Shown here one piece after another: positions 44,644 to 54,352 of a stretch of DNA of 64,000 nucleotides. This stretch comes from Serratia quinivorans (GTDB lineage: Bacteria > Pseudomonadota > Gammaproteobacteria > Enterobacterales > Enterobacteriaceae). Position numbers and translations under genes: made by a program. The stretch is from contig UGYN01000002.1 of assembly GCA_900457075.1 (NCBI GenBank), forward strand, positions 4,464,001-4,528,000, given 5' to 3'. Each line of letters starts with the position of its first letter. The stretch's first letter is position 1. The notes below the pieces were generated by a model. The model was not told where the DNA came from. It did no database searches and saw only the letters and a program-made list of their open reading frames with translations.

Positions 44644-45498
44644 GTGAACCAGTTAACCACGGGTATGCCCGTTCCACGTATTAGCTTTAATGAATTTGTC
44701 GCTATGGGAGTGGAGGCTATTTTCCGAGCCGACGTTCCTGTGATTATTACTGATTTACCGCTTGATACCAGCAATAGTGCTAATGACCTTATTGCTCAAC
44801 GGTTAGGTGATGACAATGTCACATTATTCCGGGAGGCGAGCAATAAGGAAAATACCGAGCGATGGCAGACCACGAAAATTCAACTTCGTGGTTTTTTGGA
44901 AAATGAAGAATACCAGCGAGACAACAGCACCTGGTACCGGGTGGTTTCCAATATTATGCACCGGCCAGAAGATATCAATACTCTTCTCGGCTTTGATGCG
45001 TTTTCGCTACTGGCTTCCCGTCGTGGTCTGAATGCGGCCAATTTATGGATAAGTTACCACGGTGTATTTACCCAAAGTCATTTCGACGAACTCGAGAACT
45101 TTAATATCGCCCTGCAGGGAAGAAAACGATTCATTCTTTACCCACCCGGCCGCCGCGATTATTACCCGCGTTCTATCCTAAAGGGATTTGGCGACAAATC
45201 GCAGGCCTTCGATTTTAACAATATTGACCCACAGCGTTTTCCACGGTTGGCAGCGAAATCCCCGCAGCGCCGCGATTTTATTCTGGAGCCCGGTGAAATG
45301 CTGTATTTGCCGCTGGGCTGGTGGCATCAGGCCGAATCGTTAGACGACCTGAATATCAACGTTAACTTTTGGCTGTGGGATCTGAAAATCCTGCGCAGGC
45401 CTTATGTTTTGTATTCCGCGCTCTACACGGCTGCCTACCGTAAGTTCAAAGGCATTTATAACTATCAACCCGAACCTGCCAAGAAGGAAGGAATTTGA
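44644..45498 (+). CDS. Cupin-like (JmjC-type) Fe(II)/2OG oxygenase
   Basis: A 284-residue cupin-like/JmjC domain protein. The facial metal triad appears as HFDELENFNIALQGRKRFILYPP (HxD..., about 142-146) with the distal histidine in LPLGWWHQAESLDDLNINVNFWLWD (about 222). The WxH/NVNFW strand is the mark of the FIH/cupin-8 family, which hydroxylates amino-acid side chains or free substrates. The start is GTG 44644 with AGGA upstream. It overlaps the next gene by an ATGA tetranucleotide, so translation is coupled. Substrate unknown. Confidence 0.75.
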   Translation: MNQLTTGMPVPRISFNEFVAMGVEAIFRADVPVIITDLPLDTSNSANDLIAQRLGDDNVTLFREASNKENTERWQTTKIQLRGFLENEEYQRDNSTWYRVVSNIMHRPEDINTLLGFDAFSLLASRRGLNAANLWISYHGVFTQSHFDELENFNIALQGRKRFILYPPGRRDYYPRSILKGFGDKSQAFDFNNIDPQRFPRLAAKSPQRRDFILEPGEMLYLPLGWWHQAESLDDLNINVNFWLWDLKILRRPYVLYSALYTAAYRKFKGIYNYQPEPAKKEGI

Positions 45499-46721
45499 TG
45501 ACCAGCCGCAAGAAGATCATGCCAACCAACCAATATCGCAACAACGACAAAGCAATCGGTATTGGTAATCCCTTCTGGGATATGTCAGAGCAGAACGGAC
45601 TCGCAGGGATCGTCGCCGGACTCGAAAACGATCTCCTGTCCACCCCGAGTGGTCATCAATTTGTCAATTTTAGCTGCTGTTCTTACCTGAATCTGGACTC
45701 CCATCCCAGGGTGATAGAAGGGGCTATCGACGCGGTACGTCGTTACGGCGTGCTGGATCACTGCATCGCCCGTAGCAGGGTCCAGCTTCCGGTGCTCAAA
45801 GAGCTGGAGGAATCGCTCGGTGAACTGTTCCAGGCCGATGTTCTCAGTGGCGTGTCGGCCAGCAGCATCAGTGGGGGACTGCTACCGCTGATCGCCTCCG
45901 GGCATTTGGGTAACGGTGTTCGGCCGTTAATGATTTTCGATAAACATGCTCATGTGTCTTTGGCGGCGGCAAAACCCGCCTGTGCCGATGAAACCGAGGT
46001 CGTCACCTGCAATTACCACGATCTGGAGTTCATTAAGGACTGCTGCAAGAAATACCAACGGGTCTGCTACGTGGTTGACGGCAGCGATAGCCTGGGTGGC
46101 TATGCGCCGGTTAAAGAGTTAGCCGAACTGCAGGACAAATACGGCCTGATGGTGTTCTACGATGATTCACATTCTATTTCCGCCTATGGCGAACGTGGGA
46201 TCGGTTACGTTCGCTCACACAGCCCGGCGCTCAATGAGAACACCGTTATGGTGGTCACGCTCAACAAGGCTTTCGGCACCAGCGGGGCGGCGATACTGCT
46301 CAACGGCTATTCACAGCCGATGTTGCGCCTGGTCGAGCGCTTTGGCGGCGGACTCAACTATTCGCAAAATCTGAACACGGCGGCCATCGGTGCCAGCCTG
46401 GCCTCTGCCGAAATTCACCGCACGGCAGAACTGCCGATGCTGCAAAAGAAATTGTACGACAACATTGCGCTGTTCGATTCCCTGATCCCGACCGAGCAGA
46501 GCGGCAACGCCTACCCGATCCGACTGGTGCCGATGAGCGATGAAACGGTGATCAGCGAAGGGCGTCAGGTGATAGAAGCCGGTTTCTATGTCTCACCGGT
46601 ATTCTTCCCGATCGTCGCCAAAGGCACTGCCGGTCTGCGGGTCATGATGCGTGCCGGGCAAACAGAAGATCAAATTCGCCGTTTGTGCAAAATACTGGCT
46701 GAAGTAAGGGCTCCCCAATGA
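45495..46721 (+). CDS. Alpha-oxoamine synthase (KBL/serine palmitoyltransferase-like)
   Basis: A 408-residue fold-type I PLP enzyme of the alpha-oxoamine synthase family. The aspartate that binds the pyridine nitrogen lies in MVFYDDSHSISAYGERG (about residue 222) with the adjacent histidine, and the Schiff-base lysine is in VVTLNKAFGTSGAAILL (about 255). FVNFSCCSYLNLDSHPRV is the usual substrate-loop start. The family joins an acyl-CoA to an amino acid with loss of CO2, as in biotin, sphingolipid and CqsA-type autoinducer synthesis. The cluster gives no direct clue to which acyl-CoA or amino acid. Overlaps both neighbours by four bases. Confidence 0.85.
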   Translation: MMTSRKKIMPTNQYRNNDKAIGIGNPFWDMSEQNGLAGIVAGLENDLLSTPSGHQFVNFSCCSYLNLDSHPRVIEGAIDAVRRYGVLDHCIARSRVQLPVLKELEESLGELFQADVLSGVSASSISGGLLPLIASGHLGNGVRPLMIFDKHAHVSLAAAKPACADETEVVTCNYHDLEFIKDCCKKYQRVCYVVDGSDSLGGYAPVKELAELQDKYGLMVFYDDSHSISAYGERGIGYVRSHSPALNENTVMVVTLNKAFGTSGAAILLNGYSQPMLRLVERFGGGLNYSQNLNTAAIGASLASAEIHRTAELPMLQKKLYDNIALFDSLIPTEQSGNAYPIRLVPMSDETVISEGRQVIEAGFYVSPVFFPIVAKGTAGLRVMMRAGQTEDQIRRLCKILAEVRAPQ

Positions 46722-47581
46722 CGGATAACACACGCGCCATTCCGCGCAGCATTCTGTATACGCCCGCCTTGTCGCTCAACCGGGTAGTCAAGGCGCTGAC
46801 TTATGACGCCGATGTCCACCTGATCGATCTGGAAGACTCGGTTCCCGGCCCGTCGAAGGCAGAAGGGCGGATTATCTGCCGCACCGCTCTTGATAATGCC
46901 CCTCCGTCGGCGAATATTGCCGTGCGCATCAACGCGCTGGGTACGGTTGATGCGCTGCATGATCTGGTGATGCTCTGTGGTAGCGGCACCGCGCCGGGGT
47001 TTATTGTCATGTCGATGGTCAGGTCACCTGCCGAGGTGGTTTTTTTGCGTGAGACTTTTGCCTCTGCGGGCAAGCACCCGGAGATTTACCTGACGATAGA
47101 GACCGTTGAAGCCATTACCGATCTCGATGACGTCGCGGCCGTAGCCGATGGCCTGATTTTTGGCTCTGCGGATCTGGCGGCCACGCTGGGCGTACCCATC
47201 ACCTGGTCGGGAATGCTGGCGGCACGTCAGGCGATGGTTCTGGCCAGTGCCAGACACGGCATTGGTTGCATTGATACCGCCAACTATCGTCTTTCTGAAC
47301 CCGAGGTGCTGGCTCACGAAATCCAGAACATCAGGGATCTGGGCTTCCACGGTAAAGCTACCGTGCACCCCAGTGAGCTTGAGCCGATCAATTCAGCCTT
47401 ACGGCCTAACGAAGGCGCGTTATTGGCGGCGCGCCGCATCACCGAGGCGGTCAAGGCTGCGCAAGGGGGCATTGCCTTGCTCGATGGTCATATGGTGGGG
47501 CCACCCTTCGCCCGCATGGCCCATACCACCCTGGGATTAGGCCAGGCCTGGGCTGCTCGTTTTAACAGGAGCAACTCATGA
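46718..47581 (+). CDS. HpcH/HpaI-type (CitE-like) lyase
   Basis: A 287-residue CitE-family protein with the usual order: RSILYTPALS (phosphate/CoA-binding start), DVHLIDLEDSVPGPSKAEGR (about 28-48), RINALGT, IETVEAI (metal Glu) and GSADLAATLG (metal Asp). Such enzymes cleave or make malyl-, methylmalyl- or citramalyl-CoA. Together with the MaoC gene it recalls the itaconate-degrading RipC/RipB pair or the methylmalyl-CoA lyase/mesaconyl-CoA hydratase pair. Overlaps its neighbours by ATGA. Confidence 0.82.
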   Translation: MTDNTRAIPRSILYTPALSLNRVVKALTYDADVHLIDLEDSVPGPSKAEGRIICRTALDNAPPSANIAVRINALGTVDALHDLVMLCGSGTAPGFIVMSMVRSPAEVVFLRETFASAGKHPEIYLTIETVEAITDLDDVAAVADGLIFGSADLAATLGVPITWSGMLAARQAMVLASARHGIGCIDTANYRLSEPEVLAHEIQNIRDLGFHGKATVHPSELEPINSALRPNEGALLAARRITEAVKAAQGGIALLDGHMVGPPFARMAHTTLGLGQAWAARFNRSNS

Positions 47582-48465
47582 CGCTCTCCGTTGCCGTGAT
47601 AGGGACCGGCGCCATAGGGATGGATCTGGTCAATAAAATATATCGCTCATCCTGGCTGCATTGTGGGCTGGTGGCAGGGCGTAACAAGGACTCGGCCGGT
47701 TTGGCGATTGCCACTGAGCTGGGTTGCCCGATCAGTGCCGGCGGTATCGACGCCATTCTGGCTGCCCCTAAGCCATTCGATGTGGTGTTCGACGCCACCA
47801 ACGCCATGTCACATGTCAAACACTGGGAGTTGCTACGCCCGCTGGGTACGTTGCTGATCGACCTGACTCCCAGCCACCTGGGGAAAATGATCGTCCCCAC
47901 GGTGACCGGTACCGAAGCCCTGACCGATCGCAATGTCAGTTTGATCAGTTGCGGTGGGCAGGCGTCGATCCCGATCCTGCATGCCCTGAGCCGGCATTTC
48001 CAAATTAACGACATCGAGGTGGTGGCGACCGTAGCCAGCAATATTTTGGGGCGAGCGACCAGAGTCAACATCGATGAATACGTAGAAACCACGCAGATTG
48101 CGCTCAGCGCTTTCACCGGCGTGGCAAATACCAAGGCGATCCTCAATATCAGCCCGGCCACTCCGCCAGCCATGTTCAGGGTCACTATATTTGCCGATAT
48201 TCCCGGCGTGACGGCAGAACAGATAACCCCGGTGGTCACTGCGGCGGCGGCGGCGGTGCGGGAGTTTTCGGCGGGTTATCGGTTAACGGCGCTCAAGGTG
48301 ACCGAAGGGCGAGCGTCAATCTCGCTGGAGGTGACGGCCAGCAGCAAGGTCATGCCAGAATACGCGGGCAACCTGGACCTGATTAATTCCGCTGCCATTC
48401 TGGTCGCCGAACAGTATGCGCACTATCGAAATAAAGCGGAGGTGGCCAATGACTATTCTCATTAA
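47578..48465 (+). CDS. Acylating aldehyde dehydrogenase (MhpF/DmpF-like)
   Basis: A 295-residue acetaldehyde dehydrogenase. The NAD-binding motif is GTGAIGMD (about residues 9-16), FDATNAMSH fits the family, and the catalytic cysteine lies in [12 protein letters not shown] (about 122). These enzymes oxidise an aldehyde to acyl-CoA and work with an adjacent 4-hydroxy-2-oxoacid aldolase through substrate channelling. Here the aldolase gene follows and overlaps by 17 bases. No aromatic ring-cleavage gene is nearby, so a catabolic meta-pathway is unlikely. Confidence 0.88.
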   Translation: MTLSVAVIGTGAIGMDLVNKIYRSSWLHCGLVAGRNKDSAGLAIATELGCPISAGGIDAILAAPKPFDVVFDATNAMSHVKHWELLRPLGTLLIDLTPSHLGKMIVPTVTGTEALTDRNVSLISCGGQASIPILHALSRHFQINDIEVVATVASNILGRATRVNIDEYVETTQIALSAFTGVANTKAILNISPATPPAMFRVTIFADIPGVTAEQITPVVTAAAAAVREFSAGYRLTALKVTEGRASISLEVTASSKVMPEYAGNLDLINSAAILVAEQYAHYRNKAEVANDYSH

Positions 48466-49450
48466 CGATTCAACCCTGCGCGATGGTCAGCATGCGGTAA
48501 AACACCAACTCACTGCGGCGCAGTTGCGAAGCTACGCCACTGCGGCGGACAAAACCGGTGTGGCGATGGTTGAAGTCGGCCACGGTAACGGGCTGGGGGC
48601 TTCCTCCTATCAGGTGGGGCGTGCGGCATTGAGTGACGAAGAGATGCTGACCACCGTGCGCGAGTCTTTGCAAAACAGCAAGATGGGGGTGTTTATGTTG
48701 CCCGGTTGGGGCACCATCGCCGACTTGACCAAAGCTCTGGCTTACGGCACGGATGTGGTGCGCATTGGTACCCATTGTACCGAGGCTACGCTGGCCGAAC
48801 GCCACCTGGGTTGGCTGCGGGAACAGGGCGCTGAGGCTCATGCGGTGCTGATGATGAGCCATATGGCCACCCCGGCCGAGTTGGCTGAGCAGGCGGCGTT
48901 ACTGGTGGGTTACGGCGCCCAGGCGGTCGGCATTATGGATTCGGCCGGCAGTCTTTTGCCGCAGGATGTCACCGCACGTATTACGGCCATGCGCATGCAG
49001 GTAAAGGTGCCGCTGATTTTCCACGCGCATAACAACCTGGGCATGGCGGTGGCGAATTCGCTGGCCGCCGTTCAGGCGGGCGCCGGCATTATTGACGGCT
49101 GCGCTCGTGGGTTTGGTGCCGGGGCGGGCAATACCCAACTGGAAGTGCTGATCCCGGTATTGGAACGACTGGGTTTCAACACCGGCATCGATCTCTATCA
49201 TTTTCTGGATGCCGCCGATCTCGCCGCCAGAGAGTTAATGGTGGTTCCGCCGATGATTGACTCTCTGGGCATCGTCAGCGGTCTGGCCGGTGTCTTCTCC
49301 GGCTTCAAAAGCCCGGTGCTAAACCATGCAGGCAGCGCCGGGGTGGATGCGCGCGATGTCTTCTTCGAACTGGGACGACGACAAATTATTGCCGGGCAGG
49401 AAGACCTGATCGTTGAGGTCGTCGCCGAGCTGAAGAGGGCGGCCTCATGA
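48449..49450 (+). CDS. 4-hydroxy-2-oxoacid aldolase (MhpE/DmpG-like)
   Basis: A 333-residue class II aldolase of the HMG-CoA-lyase-like superfamily. The opening is [17 protein letters not shown] with the catalytic R and [18 protein letters not shown] follows, and the metal-binding histidines appear in [16 protein letters not shown]. It cleaves 4-hydroxy-2-oxoacids to pyruvate and an aldehyde, or runs in reverse. The start at 48449 follows GGAGG at good spacing and is preferred to an upstream in-frame start. It pairs with the acylating dehydrogenase, giving pyruvate plus acyl-CoA as products. Confidence 0.9.
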   Translation: MTILINDSTLRDGQHAVKHQLTAAQLRSYATAADKTGVAMVEVGHGNGLGASSYQVGRAALSDEEMLTTVRESLQNSKMGVFMLPGWGTIADLTKALAYGTDVVRIGTHCTEATLAERHLGWLREQGAEAHAVLMMSHMATPAELAEQAALLVGYGAQAVGIMDSAGSLLPQDVTARITAMRMQVKVPLIFHAHNNLGMAVANSLAAVQAGAGIIDGCARGFGAGAGNTQLEVLIPVLERLGFNTGIDLYHFLDAADLAARELMVVPPMIDSLGIVSGLAGVFSGFKSPVLNHAGSAGVDARDVFFELGRRQIIAGQEDLIVEVVAELKRAAS

Positions 49451-50403
49451 CCATGTTAATCATCGACGCCGCTGAAATGGCGGGGGGTGATCGTCTGCGA
49501 CAGGTGATGATCGCCCTGAGTGACGTGTTCCAGGATTTACGTAGCGGTAAAGAACAATCACCGCCGCGCACCTTACTGGACCATGGCCGTTCAGAGATGC
49601 TGGTCAGCCCGGCCAGCTGGCTGAAACGCGGTGTCGCCAGCGTCAAAATCACTACGCTCACGCCGGGTAATTCCGCTCACGGACTGCCGCTGATCCACGG
49701 CGTGGTGGTGCTGACCGACATCAATACCGGCCAGATGCTGGCATTACTTGACGGCGCAAGCTTAACGGCAGTTCGCACCGGCGCAGTGGCCGGTTTGGCG
49801 ACCGACCTGTGTGCTAATGCCGATGCCGGCAACCTGGCCATTCTGGGGGCCGGGGTACAGGCCCGGGCAGTGCTGCTGGCAATGCTTGCCGTTCGCCCGA
49901 TCCGCAAGGTGCGAATCTTTTCCCGCACGCCGGCCAGAACCGATCTGTTCGTGCAGTGGGCGCGAACCGTTACGGCGGCAGAGATTACCCTTTGCCATAG
50001 CGTGTTCGAAGCCGTGCAGGGGGCGGATATCATCTGCACCACCACCTCAACCTCATCTTCCCAACCCTTGATTGAGGCCGATTGGGTAACGCCGGGGGCG
50101 CATTTGAATATTATCGGCGGCACCCATGAAGAGGCTATTGAGGTTGCTCCTGCCTTGCTGAAAACGGCGTTTGTGGTGGTGGAAACCGCCGCTGCCGCCA
50201 GGGAGGACGCAGGAGAGGTGCGAACCGCCCTCACGCAGGGTTACCTCCAGCCTGAAGATCTTAATGAACTTGGCGCCGTCATTCTTGGCGAGTCTGCTGC
50301 GGGCGAAGGGCAGACAACCTTGTTTCGCAGTGTGGGGTTGGCGATTGAAGACACGGCCGCCGCGATCGCACTCTATCCATCCACAGAGAAGAGACCATGC
50401 TAA
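49447..50403 (+). CDS. Ornithine cyclodeaminase/mu-crystallin-family enzyme
   Basis: A 318-residue OCD-like protein. The catalytic-lysine region is [15 protein letters not shown] (about residue 62), the [12 protein letters not shown] segment (about 108-119) is characteristic and the NAD-binding motif is [14 protein letters not shown]. The family includes ornithine cyclodeaminases, pyrroline-2-carboxylate (ketimine) reductases and SbnB-type synthases. In this cluster a reductase or cyclase acting on an amino-ketone or ketimine is plausible, but unproven. It overlaps its neighbours. Confidence 0.82.
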   Translation: MTMLIIDAAEMAGGDRLRQVMIALSDVFQDLRSGKEQSPPRTLLDHGRSEMLVSPASWLKRGVASVKITTLTPGNSAHGLPLIHGVVVLTDINTGQMLALLDGASLTAVRTGAVAGLATDLCANADAGNLAILGAGVQARAVLLAMLAVRPIRKVRIFSRTPARTDLFVQWARTVTAAEITLCHSVFEAVQGADIICTTTSTSSSQPLIEADWVTPGAHLNIIGGTHEEAIEVAPALLKTAFVVVETAAAAREDAGEVRTALTQGYLQPEDLNELGAVILGESAAGEGQTTLFRSVGLAIEDTAAAIALYPSTEKRPC

Positions 50404-50912
50404 GACGAGTTGGCGAAAATGAGTACGTTGAAGAACACGGTGGCGACTACGAGGACTTCGAGCCTGGCATGACCATCAAACACTGGCCGGGGCGCACGCT
50501 TTCAGAAGCCGACAACACCTGGCTAACCTTGCTGACCATGAACCAGCATCCGTTGCATTTCGATCAGGCCTATGGCGCCCAGGTTGAATATGGCCGGGTA
50601 TTGGTGAACAGCAGCATTACCCTGGCGTTGGTCAGCGGCATGACCGTGCAAGCCTTGTCCGCCAGAGCCGTGGCTAATCTGGGGTGGGAAAAAGTGCGTT
50701 TGAAAGATCCGCTTTTTGTCGGCGATACGCTGTATGCCACCAGCAAAATCCTGGCAAAACGGCCTTCAAAATCCCAGCCGAACAAAGGCATTGTCACGGT
50801 TGAAACCCTGGGTATCAAATCCACCGGCGAGACGGTGATTACTTTTGAGCGGTCGTTTATGGTTCTGCGACGGGATTATATTGCCGCCCAATCTTCGTCC
50901 TCGCAGGATTAA
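50397..50912 (+). CDS. MaoC-family dehydratase/hydratase
   Basis: A 171-residue hot-dog-fold protein of the MaoC family, with the hydratase pattern NQHPLHFDQAYGAQVEYGRVLVNS (catalytic Asp/His region, about 43-66) and the GDTLYATSKILAKRPSKSQPNKGI strand. It hydrates or dehydrates acyl-CoA thioesters. Its size and motif are close in type to itaconyl-CoA and mesaconyl-CoA hydratases. Its start overlaps the previous stop by seven bases. Last gene of the cluster; a strong hairpin follows. Confidence 0.83.
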   Translation: MLRRVGENEYVEEHGGDYEDFEPGMTIKHWPGRTLSEADNTWLTLLTMNQHPLHFDQAYGAQVEYGRVLVNSSITLALVSGMTVQALSARAVANLGWEKVRLKDPLFVGDTLYATSKILAKRPSKSQPNKGIVTVETLGIKSTGETVITFERSFMVLRRDYIAAQSSSSQD

Positions 50913-50919
50913 ATGCCTG

Positions 50920-50954
50920 GCTCATCCCCGTTGATCACCGCAGCGGGGATGAGC
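50920..50954. terminator. Strong stem-loop after the eight-gene cluster
   Basis: GCTCATCCCCG and CGGGGATGAGC form a perfect 11-bp stem with a 13-base loop, eight bases beyond the MaoC stop codon. No T tract follows. It is most likely the 3' end of the cluster transcript. Confidence 0.55.
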
Positions 50955-51109
50955 AGAAAAAATCATGAAATGAAAGCACTGTTACCCAGCCTGAGATCTG
51001 CGTGGCAACTCTGGTTGATAGTCCTTCAGGGCTGAGGGTTGTGTACTATGTTTTCTGTTTGCAGCACGCTACACGCCGCTTCCGGTCGTGAGCGCAGCGG
51101 AGAGAACAG

Positions 51110-51952
51110 ATGAACAAACGGGAATTAGAAAGCGCGATTGTCACCGATTTTTCCAAACGCATGAGCTACGGCGACTATCTGTGCCTGGATCAACTGCTGG
51201 ACTGCCAACATCCGTTGTCCAACCCGCAGCATCATGATGAGATGCTGTTTGTGGTGCAGCACCAGACCTCCGAACTGTGGATGAAGTTAATGCTGCATGA
51301 GCTGCAGGCCGCGCGGATATTGGTGCAGCAGGACAAACTCAGCCATTGCTTTAAAATCCTGGCCCGGGTCAAACAGATCCAGCGTTTGCTGTTTGAGCAG
51401 TGGGCGGTGCTGGAAACCCTGACACCGTCGGAATACGTTGAATTCCGTGACGTGCTGGGCAACTCATCGGGTTTCCAATCCCATCAGTATCGCTCGATTG
51501 AATTTTTGTTGGGCAACAAGAATGCCGCCATGCTGGCGGTATTCAGCAACGATGCGGATAAACACGCCGCGCTGAAGGCGATCCTCGAGGCACCCAGCCT
51601 GTACGATGAATACCTGCTCTACCTGTCACGTCACGGCCTGCCGATTCCGCAGGAGTGTATCGAACGTGACTGGACCCAGCCTTACCAGCGCAACCCGGAC
51701 CTGCTGCCGGCGTTTAAAGAGATCTACGACCACCCGCAAAAATATTGGGAAGCCTACGAAATGGCCGAGAAGCTGGTGGATATTGAGGAGAGCTTCCACC
51801 TGTGGCGTTTCCGCCATATGAAAACGGTGGAGCGGATTATCGGCTTTAAAACCGGCACCGGCGGTTCCAGCGGTGTCAGCTTCCTGAAAAAGGCGCTGGA
51901 ATTGACCTTCTTCCCGGAACTGCTGGATGTGCGAACCGAGATTGGTGCCTGA
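51110..51952 (+). CDS. kynA: Tryptophan 2,3-dioxygenase
   Basis: The 280-residue heme dioxygenase opens the indole ring of tryptophan, the first step of the kynurenine pathway. The family features are [31 protein letters not shown], the [14 protein letters not shown] stretch and the proximal heme-ligand histidine in [20 protein letters not shown] (about 232). GGAGAGAACAG precedes the ATG. Its promoter probably lies in the 150 bases between the previous hairpin and the start, where a TACTAT element is seen. The other kynurenine genes are absent. A GyrI-like gene follows after 32 bases. Confidence 0.93.
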   Translation: MNKRELESAIVTDFSKRMSYGDYLCLDQLLDCQHPLSNPQHHDEMLFVVQHQTSELWMKLMLHELQAARILVQQDKLSHCFKILARVKQIQRLLFEQWAVLETLTPSEYVEFRDVLGNSSGFQSHQYRSIEFLLGNKNAAMLAVFSNDADKHAALKAILEAPSLYDEYLLYLSRHGLPIPQECIERDWTQPYQRNPDLLPAFKEIYDHPQKYWEAYEMAEKLVDIEESFHLWRFRHMKTVERIIGFKTGTGGSSGVSFLKKALELTFFPELLDVRTEIGA

Positions 51953-51984
51953 ACGGTATCCCGTATTAGCGCGAGGAGAGGGCG

Positions 51985-52455
51985 ATGACGATAAGAATTG
52001 AAGATAAATCAGCGGAAAGAGTGGTGGGTGTGCGAGTGGTCGGGCCTTATCCGCAAACCATCCCTCAGGGCTGCCAACGGCTGATGGCCTGGCAGCAGCA
52101 ACACCAGGTGCCATTAGGGAAGTGGCTGGTGCTGTACTGGGACGATCCGGCTGAAGTGGCGCCCGAGCGACTGCGGGCCGATGTGGTGTTTACCGTGGCG
52201 GATGATTTCGTATTGCCGACGTCGGGCAGTGAGGGTTTTGCGTTACAAACCCTGCCCGCCGGGCAATATGCGATTTACAACGTGCGCGTCAGCGACGGGG
52301 ATTTCGAGCGGGTATGGGGTGATTTCTATCAGCGGGAACTGCCGGCCAGCGGCTATCAGCCAGTAGAAGGGGTGAGCTATGAGCACTACCTTAATGACTG
52401 CGAGGCGGATGGTTACTTTGACCTGGATATTTACCAGACGGTGAAAAAAGGCTGA
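51985..52455 (+). CDS. sbmC: GyrI/SbmC-like effector-binding-domain protein
   Basis: A 156-residue single GyrI-like domain (AraC-type effector-binding fold). GVRVVGPYPQTIPQGCQRLMAWQQQH and GWYD-like SGYQPVEGVSYEHYLNDCEADGYFDLDIY fit SbmC of E. coli, which protects DNA gyrase from toxins such as microcin B17 and quinolones, and is LexA-controlled. No SOS box was noticed upstream. Its start follows GAGGAGAGGGCG and lies 32 bases after kynA, so the two may be co-transcribed. The gyrase role is by homology. Confidence 0.72.
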   Translation: MTIRIEDKSAERVVGVRVVGPYPQTIPQGCQRLMAWQQQHQVPLGKWLVLYWDDPAEVAPERLRADVVFTVADDFVLPTSGSEGFALQTLPAGQYAIYNVRVSDGDFERVWGDFYQRELPASGYQPVEGVSYEHYLNDCEADGYFDLDIYQTVKKG

Positions 52456-52508
52456 GTTTGCGGTGCAGGGAAGGGAAAATGCTGAGGCATCAGGGAGAGA
52501 AAAGGGGC

Positions 52509-52532
52509 TGAACCCGGCGAATACCGGGCTCA
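52509..52532 (-). terminator. Terminator of the hcp operon
   Basis: On the minus strand TGAGCCCGG and CCGGGTTCA form a 9-bp stem with one G-U pair and a six-base loop, followed by GCCCCTTTT. It lies 16 bases beyond the stop of the 302-residue gene. Confidence 0.65.
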
Positions 52533-52548
52533 GCTCTCTTATTATCGG

Positions 52549-53457
52549 CTAGAAGGTACTGGCGATTTCATACATTAACTTCATATGCGCCCTTGAGATA
52601 TCCGTCGTGCCGCTATCACTGATGACCGAGACATACTGCTGCTCACTGGTTAACAGGATTTTGGCTTGTAACGGCGCGGATCGTTCGTTCAGGGTGGTAA
52701 ATAACAGAGTTTCAATGCGATCCAGATTCGGATCCGCTCTGCCCCTGGCCTGGTCCGTATAACGTCTGCCCATATAGAGCTCGGCATTACTGCGGCATTT
52801 GTCTTCATCCTTGATGATTTTTATCCGCGTTTCGTTAACGAACTCAATCAGCTTGATCCTCGCCTTGGCCGTTCTTTTGGTTGCTTCCAGCAAGTCCTTA
52901 TTGTCCGTCTGCTGACGCTCGGACAAGGTATTTCTAAGCATCAACAGGCCGGCGCTGACGATACCGGTCGCGCCGATCGTCGTCATGGCATACCGGACAT
53001 AGATGTTGGTCATCAGCGTGTCTGCTGCCTGAGCGGCGGCGATCGCCGCATAGGTAGCCCCCGCGCCTGATAATGCGCCCACGGCACCTACTGCCTTGGC
53101 GGCATAATCATAGTTACTCTTTTGCCTGTCGTCATAGACGTTGCCTCCATAACCCCGCAGCGAGGTTTTATATTTTTGGAAGAAACCAGAGTTCTCTTGC
53201 AGAGTGGTATTGTTGCCATTATTTAATAGCCCCATTTCCATCTCGTTGGTGTTATCTTCACCATTGCGCTGGGCATCACTGCTCTGGCGCAATCGTTCGA
53301 AACTGGACATGATTGCCCGTTCGGAGTCATTCTCATACTGGTTGAGCGCTGTATTATCCAGCTCATTAACAAAGGCGATAATTATCCGCAGCTCGTCAGC
53401 ATTGTATACCGAGAGATCGTTGAGCAGATTATCTATCGCCAGCGTTGGGTCTGCCAT
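52549..53457 (-). CDS. Hcp-linked protein, candidate T6SS effector
   Basis: A 302-residue protein of no family I know. It has an acidic N-terminal part (about 1-95), a central hydrophobic region with two strong segments (about 120-145 GAVGALSGAGATYAAIAAAQ and 150-175 TTIGATGIVSAGLLM) and a charged C-terminal part. The gene starts 14 bases after the hcp stop and GAGGGCAG precedes it, so they form one operon. Genes in this place often code for Hcp-delivered effectors, and the hydrophobic hairpin would suit a membrane-acting toxin. No immunity gene follows, so a structural or adaptor role is an alternative. Confidence 0.55.
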   Translation of the reverse strand: MADPTLAIDNLLNDLSVYNADELRIIIAFVNELDNTALNQYENDSERAIMSSFERLRQSSDAQRNGEDNTNEMEMGLLNNGNNTTLQENSGFFQKYKTSLRGYGGNVYDDRQKSNYDYAAKAVGAVGALSGAGATYAAIAAAQAADTLMTNIYVRYAMTTIGATGIVSAGLLMLRNTLSERQQTDNKDLLEATKRTAKARIKLIEFVNETRIKIIKDEDKCRSNAELYMGRRYTDQARGRADPNLDRIETLLFTTLNERSAPLQAKILLTSEQQYVSVISDSGTTDISRAHMKLMYEIASTF

Positions 53458-53471
53458 AGTGCTGCCCTCGA

Positions 53472-53954
53472 TTAAATCTCTTTATTCTGTTTAATATCCC
53501 AACCGGCTTTGGTTTCTGCACCCTTGGTGCCGCTGGCGCTTTGCTCCCAGTAATGCAGATTGACCTTGGAAGCCTGAAAACGATATTTAACCAGGATATT
53601 GTCGGTGTGCCCAACACCGGTAAAGTCCGCCATACTGACCAGGACATCTTCCAGCACGATCCTGGTATATTCGACCTGGGTGCCCCCGGCCTTGCAGATA
53701 GAAAGTTCTACTTTGGTTACATGTTTACCGCTGGAGCAAAACTTCAGAATGGCCGGTGTAGATTTATCAATAAGTGCCTGCACCTCCAAATCCTTGAAGT
53801 TTACTTTCCCCGTCCCGCCGCCACCGCCTACGGCCATATTGCCAGACTGGGTCGCCCCCCAGTTGAATGACAGAATATCAGTCCAATTTTTGTGATTCGA
53901 ATCATTAGATTCGCCAGTAACCCCGTCAACCTTCAGAAATGAGTCAATTGCCAT
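53472..53954 (-). CDS. hcp: Hcp, T6SS tube protein
   Basis: A 160-residue Hcp1-family protein: MAIDSFLKVDGVTGES at the start, SFNWGATQSGNMAVGGGGGTG, the KDLEVQALIDKSTPAILKFCSSGKHV loop and EYTRIVLEDVLVS. Hexamers stack into the tube that carries effectors through the contractile apparatus. The start at 53954 follows AGGT; an earlier ATG adds 11 unrelated residues. It is at a distance from the vgrG-rhs block and has its own promoter region at 53955-54350. Confidence 0.93.
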   Translation of the reverse strand: MAIDSFLKVDGVTGESNDSNHKNWTDILSFNWGATQSGNMAVGGGGGTGKVNFKDLEVQALIDKSTPAILKFCSSGKHVTKVELSICKAGGTQVEYTRIVLEDVLVSMADFTGVGHTDNILVKYRFQASKVNLHYWEQSASGTKGAETKAGWDIKQNKEI

Positions 53955-54352
53955 TTTGATACCTATATGAAATTGATTAATTTGCATTGGCGAAGCGGAT
54001 TTATATCCATCAAGGCCAATAAGTGAGGTGATACTTCTGGGCAGTTACAGCATTTGCTAATACGCCCGGAATTAAACTTGAACCAAATATTAATGGTGAT
54101 TGCAACGGCTATAGGTGGGTATCTCTCCTTTGGTTTTTAGGGTGAGTTTGGTTGTGCAGCGCAGAGAAGTCGCACTACCACAGGTTTTTGGATTTGCGGG
54201 TGAATTAACGAATGCTTTTTATAAATAACTTATTGATTAGATAGAATGTTTTATATTTTATGATTTTCGTTTTTATTCACCAACCCAGACAGGTTCAGTG
54301 CATCACAAAGCTAAAGGTCGATATTTAGGGTTAAACCCAATCGAAGAGAGAC

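Noticed and set aside
50970..51035. A 21-codon frame with two tryptophan codons before kynA, like a Trp-sensing leader
   Set aside because: It has no ribosome binding site, an adjacent ATG runs into a stop after two codons, and the likely kynA promoter (TACTAT near 51046) lies after it, so it would not be in the kynA mRNA.
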